DNA from: Calditrichia bacterium
GTDB lineage: Bacteria > Calditrichota > Calditrichia > RBG-13-44-9 > J075
DNA: 64,000 nucleotides
Direction: 5' to 3'
Assembly: GCA_028284905.1 (NCBI GenBank)
Contig: JANQQU010000090.1
Location: 32,232 to 96,231, forward strand
The notes beneath the pieces are model-generated. The model saw nothing but the letters and a program-made list of their open reading frames with translations, made no database searches and was not told the DNA's origin. A program made the position numbers and the translations under genes. Shown in pieces: positions 40,852 to 50,234 of the stretch (its first letter is position 1; each line of letters begins with the position of its first letter).

Positions 40852-40866
40852 ATAGACACTGTCTAT
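40852..40866. promoter_or_regulatory. Perfect 15-bp palindrome in divergent intergenic region
   Basis: ATAGACA-C-TGTCTAT between the divergent 40776 (-) and 41007 (+) starts. Confidence 0.4.
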
Positions 40867-41006
40867 GATAAAATCAAAAATTTGCGCTACTCAGTAATTA
40901 CCTTTGACGGTGTTGCCAAATTGCGCAAGTTTTTTTATGTTTCTTAAATTAGCCGGTAACTTAGCCGGAATCACTAAAACGCCAGTGGGCTGTATACCCG
41001 GAGGAC

Positions 41007-41579
41007 GTGACCCCTATGCAAAGAGTCGGGCAAATTATACTTTTTATTCTAATAACAGCACTCACAGTCTTCTTGGCTGGCTATTTTATAGACTTTATGG
41101 GCGCCCGCAATCCTGTCTTCGCGTTTGCCATCAATTGGTTGGTAATGACCCTGGTTGCCATTCTTGGAAGCGCGTTGCACATTACGATGCCGCTTCCCCC
41201 CGCATATTATCGTATCAGGCCGTTCGAAGCAAATGGACGTTTGTATGAAGCCCTCGGCGTTCGCATCTTCAAAATAATACTGATCCGAAGTCCACTAGCG
41301 TTGCTTAACCCAACGATTCATTACAAGGGTGATCGTAGCGCCCTCTTCGATCTTGAATCTAAGATGCGTGATTCGGAAACGGGACATCTCTTCATTTTTA
41401 TCATCATGATATTGATTGTCATACACATGGCAATAGAAGGCTGGTGGAACTTTGCCACCTGGTTAATGGTGTTTAATATATTCTTTAATGTCTATCCGAT
41501 AATGCTGCAGCGCTACAATCGGGCAAGGTTAGCTCCGCTAATTGAACGGATGCGGCTTGCCGATCGGCATGCATCATAA
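41007..41579 (+). CDS. Membrane protein of unknown function
   Basis: Several hydrophobic segments; GGAGG upstream of GTG. Confidence 0.65.
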   Translation: MTPMQRVGQIILFILITALTVFLAGYFIDFMGARNPVFAFAINWLVMTLVAILGSALHITMPLPPAYYRIRPFEANGRLYEALGVRIFKIILIRSPLALLNPTIHYKGDRSALFDLESKMRDSETGHLFIFIIMILIVIHMAIEGWWNFATWLMVFNIFFNVYPIMLQRYNRARLAPLIERMRLADRHAS

Positions 41580-41613
41580 GTCTGGCAATTATTAAAAACA
41601 AACGCTTCAGATC

Positions 41614-42129
41614 ATGATAAAATCTAAACTCATAAAAAGGTTAGAATGGTATTATCCAATGGAGAGAATGCATGCATTCTTAACCTTCCCGGCGATTATT
41701 GGGTTTGTGCTGCTATTTAATTCATTCTCGGATACCTTCTTTTTGATTTATGGACTGACGGTTTGTGTACTAATACTCTACCAGGGGCAACATTACTGGA
41801 AATTAAAACTATTTCGCTTAACAGGGAAAGAATTTGATCAGAAAAAAAATCTGGCATTCTTTCGGAAATCGAAAGTCTACAACAAAATTCTTATCGCTCT
41901 AATGCCGGTCATTCTGCTCTTTCAACTGTATATTGGCAATTGGGAAATTCGGCCGGAAAACCTGATGGCCTGGGCGGTTTTCGCAAACGTCTTTGCAGTT
42001 CTGGAATACCTGAATTATTACGTTCTCCAAATAAGCATAGATAATATGGCAGACTTAAATTATGTGCTTAAGCATAAAAAGCTTAAGCGGGCAAGCCTGG
42101 CAAAAGATCTTGAGAGCAATCGAATATAA
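41614..42129 (+). CDS. Membrane protein of unknown function
   Basis: Four hydrophobic segments; ORF without competing frame. Confidence 0.65.
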   Translation: MIKSKLIKRLEWYYPMERMHAFLTFPAIIGFVLLFNSFSDTFFLIYGLTVCVLILYQGQHYWKLKLFRLTGKEFDQKKNLAFFRKSKVYNKILIALMPVILLFQLYIGNWEIRPENLMAWAVFANVFAVLEYLNYYVLQISIDNMADLNYVLKHKKLKRASLAKDLESNRI

Positions 42130-42256
42130 ATGGACCGCAAGTCCTTACTTCTCATTCATTGTGCCGATTAAAAATCTTATATTGATATGGACGCTTTTCT
42201 GGATAACGCTCTGCCTGGTCGTTAAAGGATTGGCAAGTAGCGAAAGGCCTGCCTTA

Positions 42257-43144
42257 ATGAATAAAATAGTAAAAAACGGCTCGGTGGAAATTTATACTGA
42301 AGCGTTTGGGCATCCAAAAGAGGTGCCAGTACTGTTAATCGCCGGCGCGATGGCACCGGCAGTCTTTTGGGATAGGCATTTCTGCGAAACACTGGCTGAT
42401 CGCGGATATTACGTCATCCGGTTTGATAATCGGGATATCGGCAGATCTACCCATTTTCCTCAAAGCGCTCCGGAAAGTGGCATTGCATTGCCATACACGA
42501 TTAATGATATGGTTGCAGATGCAAAGCGCGTGCTGGACAACCTTTCCGGTAAAAGTGCTCACATCATTGGTCATTCGTTAGGAGGGACGATTGCCCAGCT
42601 GTTTGCGGTAACGTACCCGGAACAAACAACCTCGCTAACCGCCATCTCCAGCCCGATACTGGCACAGGGTAATATTGCCTATGTAGAAACCGATCCAAAA
42701 ATTAACGAAGAGATGTGGGCTGTACTGATGGCCAACCCGATGCATCAGGATGCGCAGCGGGGCGTGCCGGAATTTCAGAAAATATGGCGTTTTCTTAACG
42801 GTGGCTGGCCCCTGGATGAAAACATGGCTGATAACTATACGCTGGCCATTTATGAAACAGAAGTTATCGCGCCGGCCTGGAACCATAGCAACGTGCAGTC
42901 CGGCATTCCGGATATTTTCCAGGACCTGAAAGCACTTGGCAAACCAATTTTATTCATCCATGGGGAAAAAGATTACCTGCCATCAAATCCGGAAAATACA
43001 AAAAAGCTCGCGAATGCACTGCCGACCGCAGCAGCGTACATTCTGGAAAATGGCGGGCATATGTTCTTTAATGCTGAAACCTGGAAAATCCTTGACGAGC
43101 AAATCTACAGCCACATTAGAACAAGCCAAAACAAAATGTTCTAG
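42257..43144 (+). CDS. Alpha/beta fold hydrolase
   Basis: DNRDIGRSTHF, IIGHSLGGTIAQLFA (GHSLGG), ILFIHGEKD; open frame extends upstream to 42062. Confidence 0.9.
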   Translation: MNKIVKNGSVEIYTEAFGHPKEVPVLLIAGAMAPAVFWDRHFCETLADRGYYVIRFDNRDIGRSTHFPQSAPESGIALPYTINDMVADAKRVLDNLSGKSAHIIGHSLGGTIAQLFAVTYPEQTTSLTAISSPILAQGNIAYVETDPKINEEMWAVLMANPMHQDAQRGVPEFQKIWRFLNGGWPLDENMADNYTLAIYETEVIAPAWNHSNVQSGIPDIFQDLKALGKPILFIHGEKDYLPSNPENTKKLANALPTAAAYILENGGHMFFNAETWKILDEQIYSHIRTSQNKMF

Positions 43145-43147
43145 CTG

Positions 43148-43179
43148 ACACGTCAAAGTAGCACTGGCGTGTTTTATTT
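43148..43179 (+). terminator. Rho-independent terminator
   Basis: ACACGTCA / TGGCGTGT stem followed by TTTATTTT. Confidence 0.6.
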
Positions 43180-43281
43180 TGAGATTTGGCAGTGTTTACG
43201 ATTTTCAGTAAACTAACAGATACTTGCTGTGTCTGAGTCTTTATTTGCTGAATTTACCGAACAGTTTCCGGGATATTTATT

Positions 43282-43902
43282 ATGAAATATAAAGAATTAT
43301 TAGCAGAGCTACAGAATTACTACGATCAGGATGCCGAGCGGCGGGATGGCATTGCGAAAACGGATTGGAAATTAGAAGAACGACAAGAATTTCTGAACCA
43401 CCTCATCTCGGAAAAGAAACGCAAATTGCTGGAGATAGGCGCCGGTACCGGGCAAGACAGTGTATTCTTTCAGGAGAATGGACTGGAGGTCATCAGCACA
43501 GATTTATCCCCGGCGATGGTAGAGCGCTGCCGGCAAAAAGGATTGAATGCGTTTGTGCGGGACTTCCAGAACCTGGGCTTCCCCCCGGCATCGTTTGACG
43601 CGATCTATGCCCTAAATTGCCTGCTCCATGTACCGAAGACTGATTTGCCAAGCGTCCTCGCGAATCTCAAGAACTTACTGCTGCCCGGCGGGCTCTTTTT
43701 TATGGGCGTTTATGGCGGTGAAAATAGAGAAGCTGTCATTGAGGATAGCGAAAGGGGGCAAGGACGTTTCTTTTCATTTTATTCGAACGAACGGCTGACG
43801 GAAGTCGTCACGCAGTTTTTTGAAATCATCTATTTCAAAACGATTGAACAGCAGTCGGATGATGATGAAATTTTTCAATCATTAATTTTACGCCGGACAT
43901 GA
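43282..43902 (+). CDS. Class I SAM-dependent methyltransferase
   Basis: LLEIGAGTGQDSVFF motif I, DAIYALNCLLHV. Confidence 0.93.
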   Translation: MKYKELLAELQNYYDQDAERRDGIAKTDWKLEERQEFLNHLISEKKRKLLEIGAGTGQDSVFFQENGLEVISTDLSPAMVERCRQKGLNAFVRDFQNLGFPPASFDAIYALNCLLHVPKTDLPSVLANLKNLLLPGGLFFMGVYGGENREAVIEDSERGQGRFFSFYSNERLTEVVTQFFEIIYFKTIEQQSDDDEIFQSLILRRT

Positions 43903-43919
43903 GCCGAGGAGGGTTGAAT

Positions 43920-44858
43920 ATGCATAGGCATTATCAAAAAAAATATCAAACTTCCCTGCTGGGATTTATACTCTCAATGCTGTTTGTCTGCTATCCGGGG
44001 GAGGCGATAGCTCAGGAGAATTCAAATAGCTATCACCAGATATTGAATGAAAAATTCGAAACGAACGTTCGGGAAATTATTGCATCCACGGATGCGATAT
44101 TGGGACTGGTGATTAAAGATCTGCATACTGGCGAAACCTTCTCGCATAACGGCGATCTCCTGTTTACCCAGGCCAGCGTCATAAAACTGCAAATACTCCT
44201 GGAGCTATTCCAGCAAGCGAATCAGGGGAAATTTTCACTGGATGATTTAATGACGGTCGAGCAGGAAAATATTGTTGGAGGGAGCGGCATTCTCCAAAAT
44301 TTAACGCCCGGGAAAGTGCAGATGAGCATCCGGGATGTCGCCATTCTGATGATCGTCGAGAGTGACAACACGGCGACCAATATGATTATTGATCTGGTAG
44401 GCATGGAGAATGTGAATGGGACCTTAAAAAAACTCGGTTTTACCCAAACAAAATTGCAGCGGAAAATGATGGATACTGCTGCCTGGGTTGCCGATCGGGA
44501 GAACATTTCCACCCCAAACGAAACAGCGCGTTTAATAGAAATGATTTATAATGGTAAAGTGCTGGATCGGGAAAGCTGCGATGAGATTCTGCAAATTCTC
44601 TCTATCCCGAAAGGTGGCAGCATTCGTGCTCAGCTGCCGGCCGGTACAAAGGTCGCTCATAAAACCGGCGGTGTCGGAGGTGTTATTAACGATGCCGGTA
44701 TCATTTACCTGAAAAACCGGCCGTTTATTGTCACTGCAATGGTCAACTGGCTTGCAGATAGAGAAGCCGCCCGAGAAGCAATTTCGGAAATTTCACTAAC
44801 AGCCTATAGTTATTATGACCGGCTGGCGAATTCAAATAGTTATGGGCACAAGAAATAA
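43920..44858 (+). CDS. Class A beta-lactamase-like serine hydrolase
   Basis: SVIK (SxxK), SDN, KTGG motifs; GAGGAGGG RBS before 43920; ORF extends to 43899. Confidence 0.85.
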   Translation: MHRHYQKKYQTSLLGFILSMLFVCYPGEAIAQENSNSYHQILNEKFETNVREIIASTDAILGLVIKDLHTGETFSHNGDLLFTQASVIKLQILLELFQQANQGKFSLDDLMTVEQENIVGGSGILQNLTPGKVQMSIRDVAILMIVESDNTATNMIIDLVGMENVNGTLKKLGFTQTKLQRKMMDTAAWVADRENISTPNETARLIEMIYNGKVLDRESCDEILQILSIPKGGSIRAQLPAGTKVAHKTGGVGGVINDAGIIYLKNRPFIVTAMVNWLADREAAREAISEISLTAYSYYDRLANSNSYGHKK

Positions 44859-45035
44859 ACGCTTCGTCGATTTCAGGAACCATAAAGGTTTTGTTGAGCG
44901 GTGCTGCAGCTTATTAAAGCAAATAAAGAATCCGGTGTTTAGCGGTTGATTCAGGAGGCTGCGTAAAACTGGCTTCGTTTAATTCACTCGAAACATTTAC
45001 AACCGGGAATCCAAATCTTATTAGGGAGTTCTAAT

Positions 45036-45428
45036 ATGATTGCGCTCATATTAGTGGCGTTATGGTATTCTCTCCGGGCCAGAATCGCCGGCCGAAATCA
45101 TATTGGCTGGGGGTTCATTGGCATCGTCGTTTTTGTGACGCTGAGAGTTTTTGTCAACATCCTGGCTATCAATTCCCGAGCCAGCTCCGAAACGGAAGCG
45201 CAGATTATGGCGGCTGGTTTTACACTGCTACTTTTTGGGGGAACCATTCTTTTCAGCTTCATCATTCAACCGGAACGGAAAACAGACACCAATCCTGATT
45301 TAAAGGCGGCAAAAGCGTTGGAAACGCCCGTAAATTTTTTGAATCATGATTTTGAAAACGGACTGTGTCAGAAATGTAAATGCACGGAGGCTTTCGCGAG
45401 AAATAATCAGTATCGTTGTCCGCAATAG
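45036..45428 (+). CDS. Small membrane protein of unknown function
   Basis: Hydrophobic segments plus CQKCKC...YRCPQ tail; GGGAG RBS. Confidence 0.5.
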   Translation: MIALILVALWYSLRARIAGRNHIGWGFIGIVVFVTLRVFVNILAINSRASSETEAQIMAAGFTLLLFGGTILFSFIIQPERKTDTNPDLKAAKALETPVNFLNHDFENGLCQKCKCTEAFARNNQYRCPQ

Positions 45429-45581
45429 ATATCCGACCTAACAAAACGTGGCATAGTGAGGCAGGGGCAGGCAGGTGTATTTGGGCATTTGGGAATATGC
45501 CCTTGTTTTTGTAATATCACACCGGTATAAATTGGGGCCCGAACCCAAATTCCCACAATCTGAAATATCGCAACAGAAGGA

Positions 45582-45764
45582 GTGCTTGTGACGGAATATC
45601 TGAAAATTCCTGCAACAAACTGGAATGATCTTGATAAAGCTTCAGCATATGATCAATTACCAAATTGGTCGCCATATTTTGGTGAGATGATATTTAAGCA
45701 TATTAACCCCCGGAAAAATATAACAGCCCTGGATTTCGGCGTTGGCACCGGGTATCCACGATAA
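45582..45764 (+). pseudogene. Truncated class I SAM methyltransferase remnant
   Basis: SPYFGEMIFKHINPRKNITALDFGVGTGYP ends abruptly right after SAM motif I. Confidence 0.6.
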
Positions 45765-45837
45765 AAACTATTTCAAAGATTAGGCCGATAGGGCTGCTTA
45801 GCGAAAAGCATGAAAATTTTTGATTAAGGATATTCGC

Positions 45838-46971
45838 ATGAATGATAAAATGGTAAACAGTGCCTGGTTGATAGCAGATCCATCAGCGGAGGCCGGGGCA
45901 ATCGAAACGCTGCCGGAAACGCCCGGATTGAAAGTGCTGACGAAAGAAGCGCTGAAGAAAAAGGATTTACGGTTTTCACCCGACGATAAATTGTGTATTA
46001 CCTCGGAAGCGGTAATGGATGAAGTGGTTGAGCGTCTGGAAGATGCCGCCCGGCGAAATGGTATTGGCAAAATGAAGGACAAAACCGCTTTTCGCGAACT
46101 TCTGAAATCAATTTATCCCAATTTCTTTTTCCGGCAAATAGCTGCGAAGGATTTACCAAACTTACAGTTGGATAGGAACCGAAAATATGTTGTAAAACCT
46201 GTTAAAGGATGCTTTGGCAGCGGCGTTCGGGTAATTGAAGGAAATGCCGATCTAAAGCAGCTGACAGAAGAGATTGATCTTGAATTGCAGCGAAACAGTC
46301 AATTGTTTTCCGATCGAGTGCTTTCCACAAACGAATTGATTATCGAAGAGTATATTGAGGGCGAAGAATATGCGGTCGATATGTTTTATGATAGCAACGG
46401 CCAACCGGTAATTACCAATATCTATCATCACCCGATGCCCGGAAATCCCGCCTATCTACATATGTTGTATTACGCCAGTTACGAAGTCTTCGACAAGTTA
46501 TATGATCGGGCAATGTCATTTTTTCAGCAGCTCAATAAACTCCTGAATGTTAGTCGACTGCCGATTCATTCCGAGTTTCGCTTACGGGATGGGGAGTTGA
46601 TTCCGATAGAACTGAACTCGCTGCGCTTTGGCGGGATGGGGCTAACCAACCTTGGCTATTATACCCTGGGCATTAATGCTTACAAATGTCTTATCGAAGA
46701 TGAAGGGCCGGATTGGCAACGTCTCTGGGAAAAAAATCGGGAAAAAGCTTTTGGGTTCTTTATTGCCTATAATGGGACTGATATCGATGTAAATACTCAC
46801 AAGCCCGATTGGCCAACCTTCCGGCGTATTTTTTCCCGAATCGTTCATGAGGTGCCGTTTGACTACCAAAAACAATTGGCTTTTGGGATTCTTTATATCG
46901 AGGAATCTCAGGAAAAAATTATGGCGCTTTTAGATACGGAATTTAATGAGTTCTTTATCCGGAATGGTTGA
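45838..46971 (+). CDS. ATP-grasp domain-containing protein
   Basis: KYVVKPVKGCFGSGVRVI, LIIEEYIEGEEYAVDMFYD, EFRLRDGELIPIELNSLRFGG. Confidence 0.87.
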   Translation: MNDKMVNSAWLIADPSAEAGAIETLPETPGLKVLTKEALKKKDLRFSPDDKLCITSEAVMDEVVERLEDAARRNGIGKMKDKTAFRELLKSIYPNFFFRQIAAKDLPNLQLDRNRKYVVKPVKGCFGSGVRVIEGNADLKQLTEEIDLELQRNSQLFSDRVLSTNELIIEEYIEGEEYAVDMFYDSNGQPVITNIYHHPMPGNPAYLHMLYYASYEVFDKLYDRAMSFFQQLNKLLNVSRLPIHSEFRLRDGELIPIELNSLRFGGMGLTNLGYYTLGINAYKCLIEDEGPDWQRLWEKNREKAFGFFIAYNGTDIDVNTHKPDWPTFRRIFSRIVHEVPFDYQKQLAFGILYIEESQEKIMALLDTEFNEFFIRNG

Positions 46972-47135
46972 TCGAAAATCGTTGACCATGAACGAACAAC
47001 GATCAACGAAACACAATTATCGTGTAACATCACTCATAACATAATTTCAATGCTTATATTGAAGGAATTAAACGCGTGAGCGTATCAAAGTATATAAATT
47101 AGCATTACTAAAAAAGAGAGTACTTGGTAAAATTT

Positions 47136-47882
47136 ATGGATTTAAAACTGGCAGTATTAATTGATGGTGACAATATACCATCGGCCTATGTAAAAGAGAT
47201 GATGGAAGAAATCGCAAAGTATGGAAATCCCACCATTAAAAGAATTTATGGTGATTGGACAAATCCCAAATTAACGAAATGGAAGAACGTCCTGCTGGAA
47301 AATGCCATAACGCCGATTCAACAGTACGGATACACCACGGGAAAGAATGCGACAGATTCCGCAATGATTATCGATGCAATGGATATTCTCTACTCGGAAA
47401 AAGTGAATGGCTTTTGCCTGGTTTCCAGCGACAGCGACTTCACTCGTTTGGCGACAAGACTGCGTGAAGCGGGAATGAACGTTATTGGGATTGGTGAAAA
47501 GAAAACGCCGGACCCGTTTATCGTCGCCTGCGATAAGTTTATTTATATCGAGATTTTGAAAGACCAGGCTGAAGAAAGTGAACTGGAATCTACCAAAAGT
47601 AAACCGTCACCGAAAAAACCTATTGATAACATAACACCGAAAGTGATTAAACTGATTGCCACAACGATCTCGGATTTGGCCGATGACGATGGCTGGGCAT
47701 TTTTGGGGGAAGTGGGCAATCTGCTCCAGAAAAAGCAGCCTAATTTTGATTCCAGGAATTACGGTTTTCAAAAATTAACCCCATTAATTAAATCGACCAA
47801 AAAATTTGATATCGACCAGCGGGAAGGTGGCAAAGGGCGGATTAAATTGATCTACGTCAGGAATAAAAAGCGGCGATCATAA
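47136..47882 (+). CDS. NYN domain ribonuclease-like protein with C-terminal OST-HTH/LOTUS domain
   Basis: LAVLIDGDNIPSAYVKEMMEEI, ATDSAMIIDAMDIL, FCLVSSDSDFTRLATRLRE; LOTUS-like C-terminus. Confidence 0.9.
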   Translation: MDLKLAVLIDGDNIPSAYVKEMMEEIAKYGNPTIKRIYGDWTNPKLTKWKNVLLENAITPIQQYGYTTGKNATDSAMIIDAMDILYSEKVNGFCLVSSDSDFTRLATRLREAGMNVIGIGEKKTPDPFIVACDKFIYIEILKDQAEESELESTKSKPSPKKPIDNITPKVIKLIATTISDLADDDGWAFLGEVGNLLQKKQPNFDSRNYGFQKLTPLIKSTKKFDIDQREGGKGRIKLIYVRNKKRRS

Positions 47883-47924
47883 AACGCTGATTGTCGCTTT
47901 TTGCATTTATAAACGGGAAGAATC

Positions 47925-48485
47925 ATGTTGTATCTGATTAGTGGTGCCTCCAGGTCCGGTAAAACACTCATCGCCAATAATATTCTAATACGAAAACAAA
48001 TCCCGTACATGTCCCTGGATTGGCTGGTGATGGGATTTACCAATGGGTTTACAGAAAACGGCATTCATGACAAACTCTTCCCGGATGAAATCGCCGAAAA
48101 ACTATGGCCATTCCTGGAAGCGATGTGCGAAAGCATGCTTTGGTCGGATATTGATTATGTAATTGAGGGGGAAGCGATTCTGCCGGAATTAATACACAAG
48201 CTGCTGAAAAAACATCCGGATAAAATACGAATCTGCTTTCTTGGGTATACGGATGTCGATAAAGATCAGAAAATGCGCGATCTTAAAGCCTTTCATTATG
48301 GTGAGAAAGATTGGTTGCTGAAAGAATCCGATGCCTATATTTACGACCATATCGATAACATGATCGTGCATAGCCGCTTAATCAAAAAGAGTTGTGTAAA
48401 GTATGGCTTACGCTATTTTGACACTTCAAGTAATTTTCCAGCCGCGATAGAAGCAGCGACAAAATATGTCTTAAATGAAGGTTAG
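47925..48485 (+). CDS. P-loop kinase-like protein (2-phosphoglycerate kinase-like)
   Basis: Walker A GASRSGKT; PYMSLDWLVMGF. Confidence 0.65.
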   Translation: MLYLISGASRSGKTLIANNILIRKQIPYMSLDWLVMGFTNGFTENGIHDKLFPDEIAEKLWPFLEAMCESMLWSDIDYVIEGEAILPELIHKLLKKHPDKIRICFLGYTDVDKDQKMRDLKAFHYGEKDWLLKESDAYIYDHIDNMIVHSRLIKKSCVKYGLRYFDTSSNFPAAIEAATKYVLNEG

Positions 48486-48550
48486 ATCCGAAAGTTTTTC
48501 CAACCACTGAAAGACAAAGCGAAAGTGCTTCCGCCCGCATATATTAAGCT

Positions 48551-49594
48551 ATGAATGTAACGACTTTTTCTGCAAGAATTGCTTATGATCTGATCGAATA
48601 TGTCCGCGAAAAGGGGCATGCGGTGGATGATCTATACGCAAAGCTTGCCCTGCCGAAAGCATACCTGGAGCGGGAAGATATTCGCATCCCTTCGGAAAAA
48701 ATGAGCAAGATCTGGATGATGGCGATGGAAATCAGCGGAGATGAAGATATTGGCTTCCATATGGGCATTGAACGCAGCGTCGCTGCACTGCGCACGACCT
48801 CGCTAATCATGCAGAGCAGCGCAACAGTGCTGCAGGCCTTTGAACAGGGAATCAAATACAGTGAGTTGATTGCCAATGTTTTATCTATGCAAATTGGCAG
48901 AAATGCGAATGATATATACCTGGATTTTACGCCAAGGAAAGAATGGCGTATCGAACCGGCAGCTGTTGTTAAAGATTGCTTGAATTTGACCCTTATTTCC
49001 ATGCTGATGTCTGTGCAGCAAATAACCGGTATATTTCATCCCCCTTCGATCTTGTGCTTCTCGTATGCGAAGCCGAAAAATTTGGCGGAGTATTATCGCG
49101 TTTTTAATTGCGCGATCGAGTTTGGCCAACCTTATAATCGAATTGGTTTTCCGAAAGATTTAGGCAGTAAACCGCTTCCCACCAGCGATAAAGGTCTGTT
49201 GGCTGTGTTGGAGAAATACGCGAACGAGATCAAGCAGTCCTTTTCCAACGAGCAGCATTTTACTTCGCGTACCCGGCAGTTGATTGTCGATATGATGGAC
49301 CCTCAACCACCGACTTTAGATACTGTCGCAGAAATTCTAAATCTTAGCGGGCGATCTTTACAGCGGAAAATAAAAGAAGAGGAAAATTGTTCCTATCGGG
49401 ATCTGGTCGATGATATCCGGAAAAAATTATGCGCCCGGTATATTGAGGATCCACAACGGACCGTTGATGAAATCAGCTATTTATCCGGATATGCCGACAC
49501 CGCTTCTTTTATCCGCGCGTTTAAACGCTGGTACGGAAAAACGCCCAGGCAGGTAATGAAAAAGCCCGGGAGTTCTCCGCTGAAACCGCTATAG
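48551..49594 (+). CDS. AraC family transcriptional regulator with arabinose-binding-like N-terminal domain
   Basis: TVDEISYLSGYADTASFIRAFKRWYGKTPRQ HTH signature. Confidence 0.92.
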   Translation: MNVTTFSARIAYDLIEYVREKGHAVDDLYAKLALPKAYLEREDIRIPSEKMSKIWMMAMEISGDEDIGFHMGIERSVAALRTTSLIMQSSATVLQAFEQGIKYSELIANVLSMQIGRNANDIYLDFTPRKEWRIEPAAVVKDCLNLTLISMLMSVQQITGIFHPPSILCFSYAKPKNLAEYYRVFNCAIEFGQPYNRIGFPKDLGSKPLPTSDKGLLAVLEKYANEIKQSFSNEQHFTSRTRQLIVDMMDPQPPTLDTVAEILNLSGRSLQRKIKEEENCSYRDLVDDIRKKLCARYIEDPQRTVDEISYLSGYADTASFIRAFKRWYGKTPRQVMKKPGSSPLKPL

Positions 49595-49984
49595 TGATTT
49601 GTTGAAGGCGAGATAATACCCATTGTGATCCCGGATGGTAAATGAGCGGTCTCCCCAAAATTGATCCTTGATTTCTTCGACAATAGTGACATTTTTTTCG
49701 GATAATTCCTGGTAATATTTATCAATATCCTTGTTTTCAATGCGAATCCAGAAGAAAACCCCGCCCCCATTTTTTCCGGCGTCTGCTGGATTGAGATTAA
49801 ACATCAGGTTGCAATGCTCCAGTTGGACCTGACCATTAACAATAACCCCATCCTCGCCGGGCTGCCGAAATAATTCATTAAAGTTAAGGGTCTCGGTATA
49901 ATATCTTAGTGCTTCGGCAACATTATCCACCGGGAGTACTGGCAACGTACCGGCGATACTGTTTTTGTGATCATATTCTGACAT
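49589..49984 (-). CDS. VOC family (glyoxalase/bleomycin resistance) protein
   Basis: VLPVDNVAEALRYYTETLNF...GDRSFTIRDHNGYYLAFNK; AAGGAAAG RBS before 49984; ORF extends to 50167. Confidence 0.9.
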   Translation of the reverse strand: MSEYDHKNSIAGTLPVLPVDNVAEALRYYTETLNFNELFRQPGEDGVIVNGQVQLEHCNLMFNLNPADAGKNGGGVFFWIRIENKDIDKYYQELSEKNVTIVEEIKDQFWGDRSFTIRDHNGYYLAFNKSL

Positions 49985-50234
49985 GACTTTCCTTTCCCAA
50001 TTGTTATTGAACACCTTCTTTTTGGAAAGATAGTTTGTTCCCGCTTGGCAAACCATTGCCGGAGATGACAAAGAATTAGCATTTGATGACAGATATAAAT
50101 AGCAAATAGTAACGCTTAATTTACTTTCCGAACTGGGAGTTCTCGGAAAAATTTGGTATGCTATCATAAGAGATGGGCATTTAGCGCTTTGGGGCCCGAT
50201 GCCATTTGATAATTCGATCTTAGATGGGGAAATT

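Noticed and set aside
45483-45502. GGGCATTTGGGAATATGCCC as a third copy of the CCCATTTG repeat
   Set aside because: Only loosely similar; lacks the shared TTTGCAAATTTACAAATGGGC core.
46967-47007. GTTGATCG / CGATCAAC inverted repeat after the ATP-grasp gene
   Set aside because: Short arms and long loop; weak as a terminator and no evidence of other copies.
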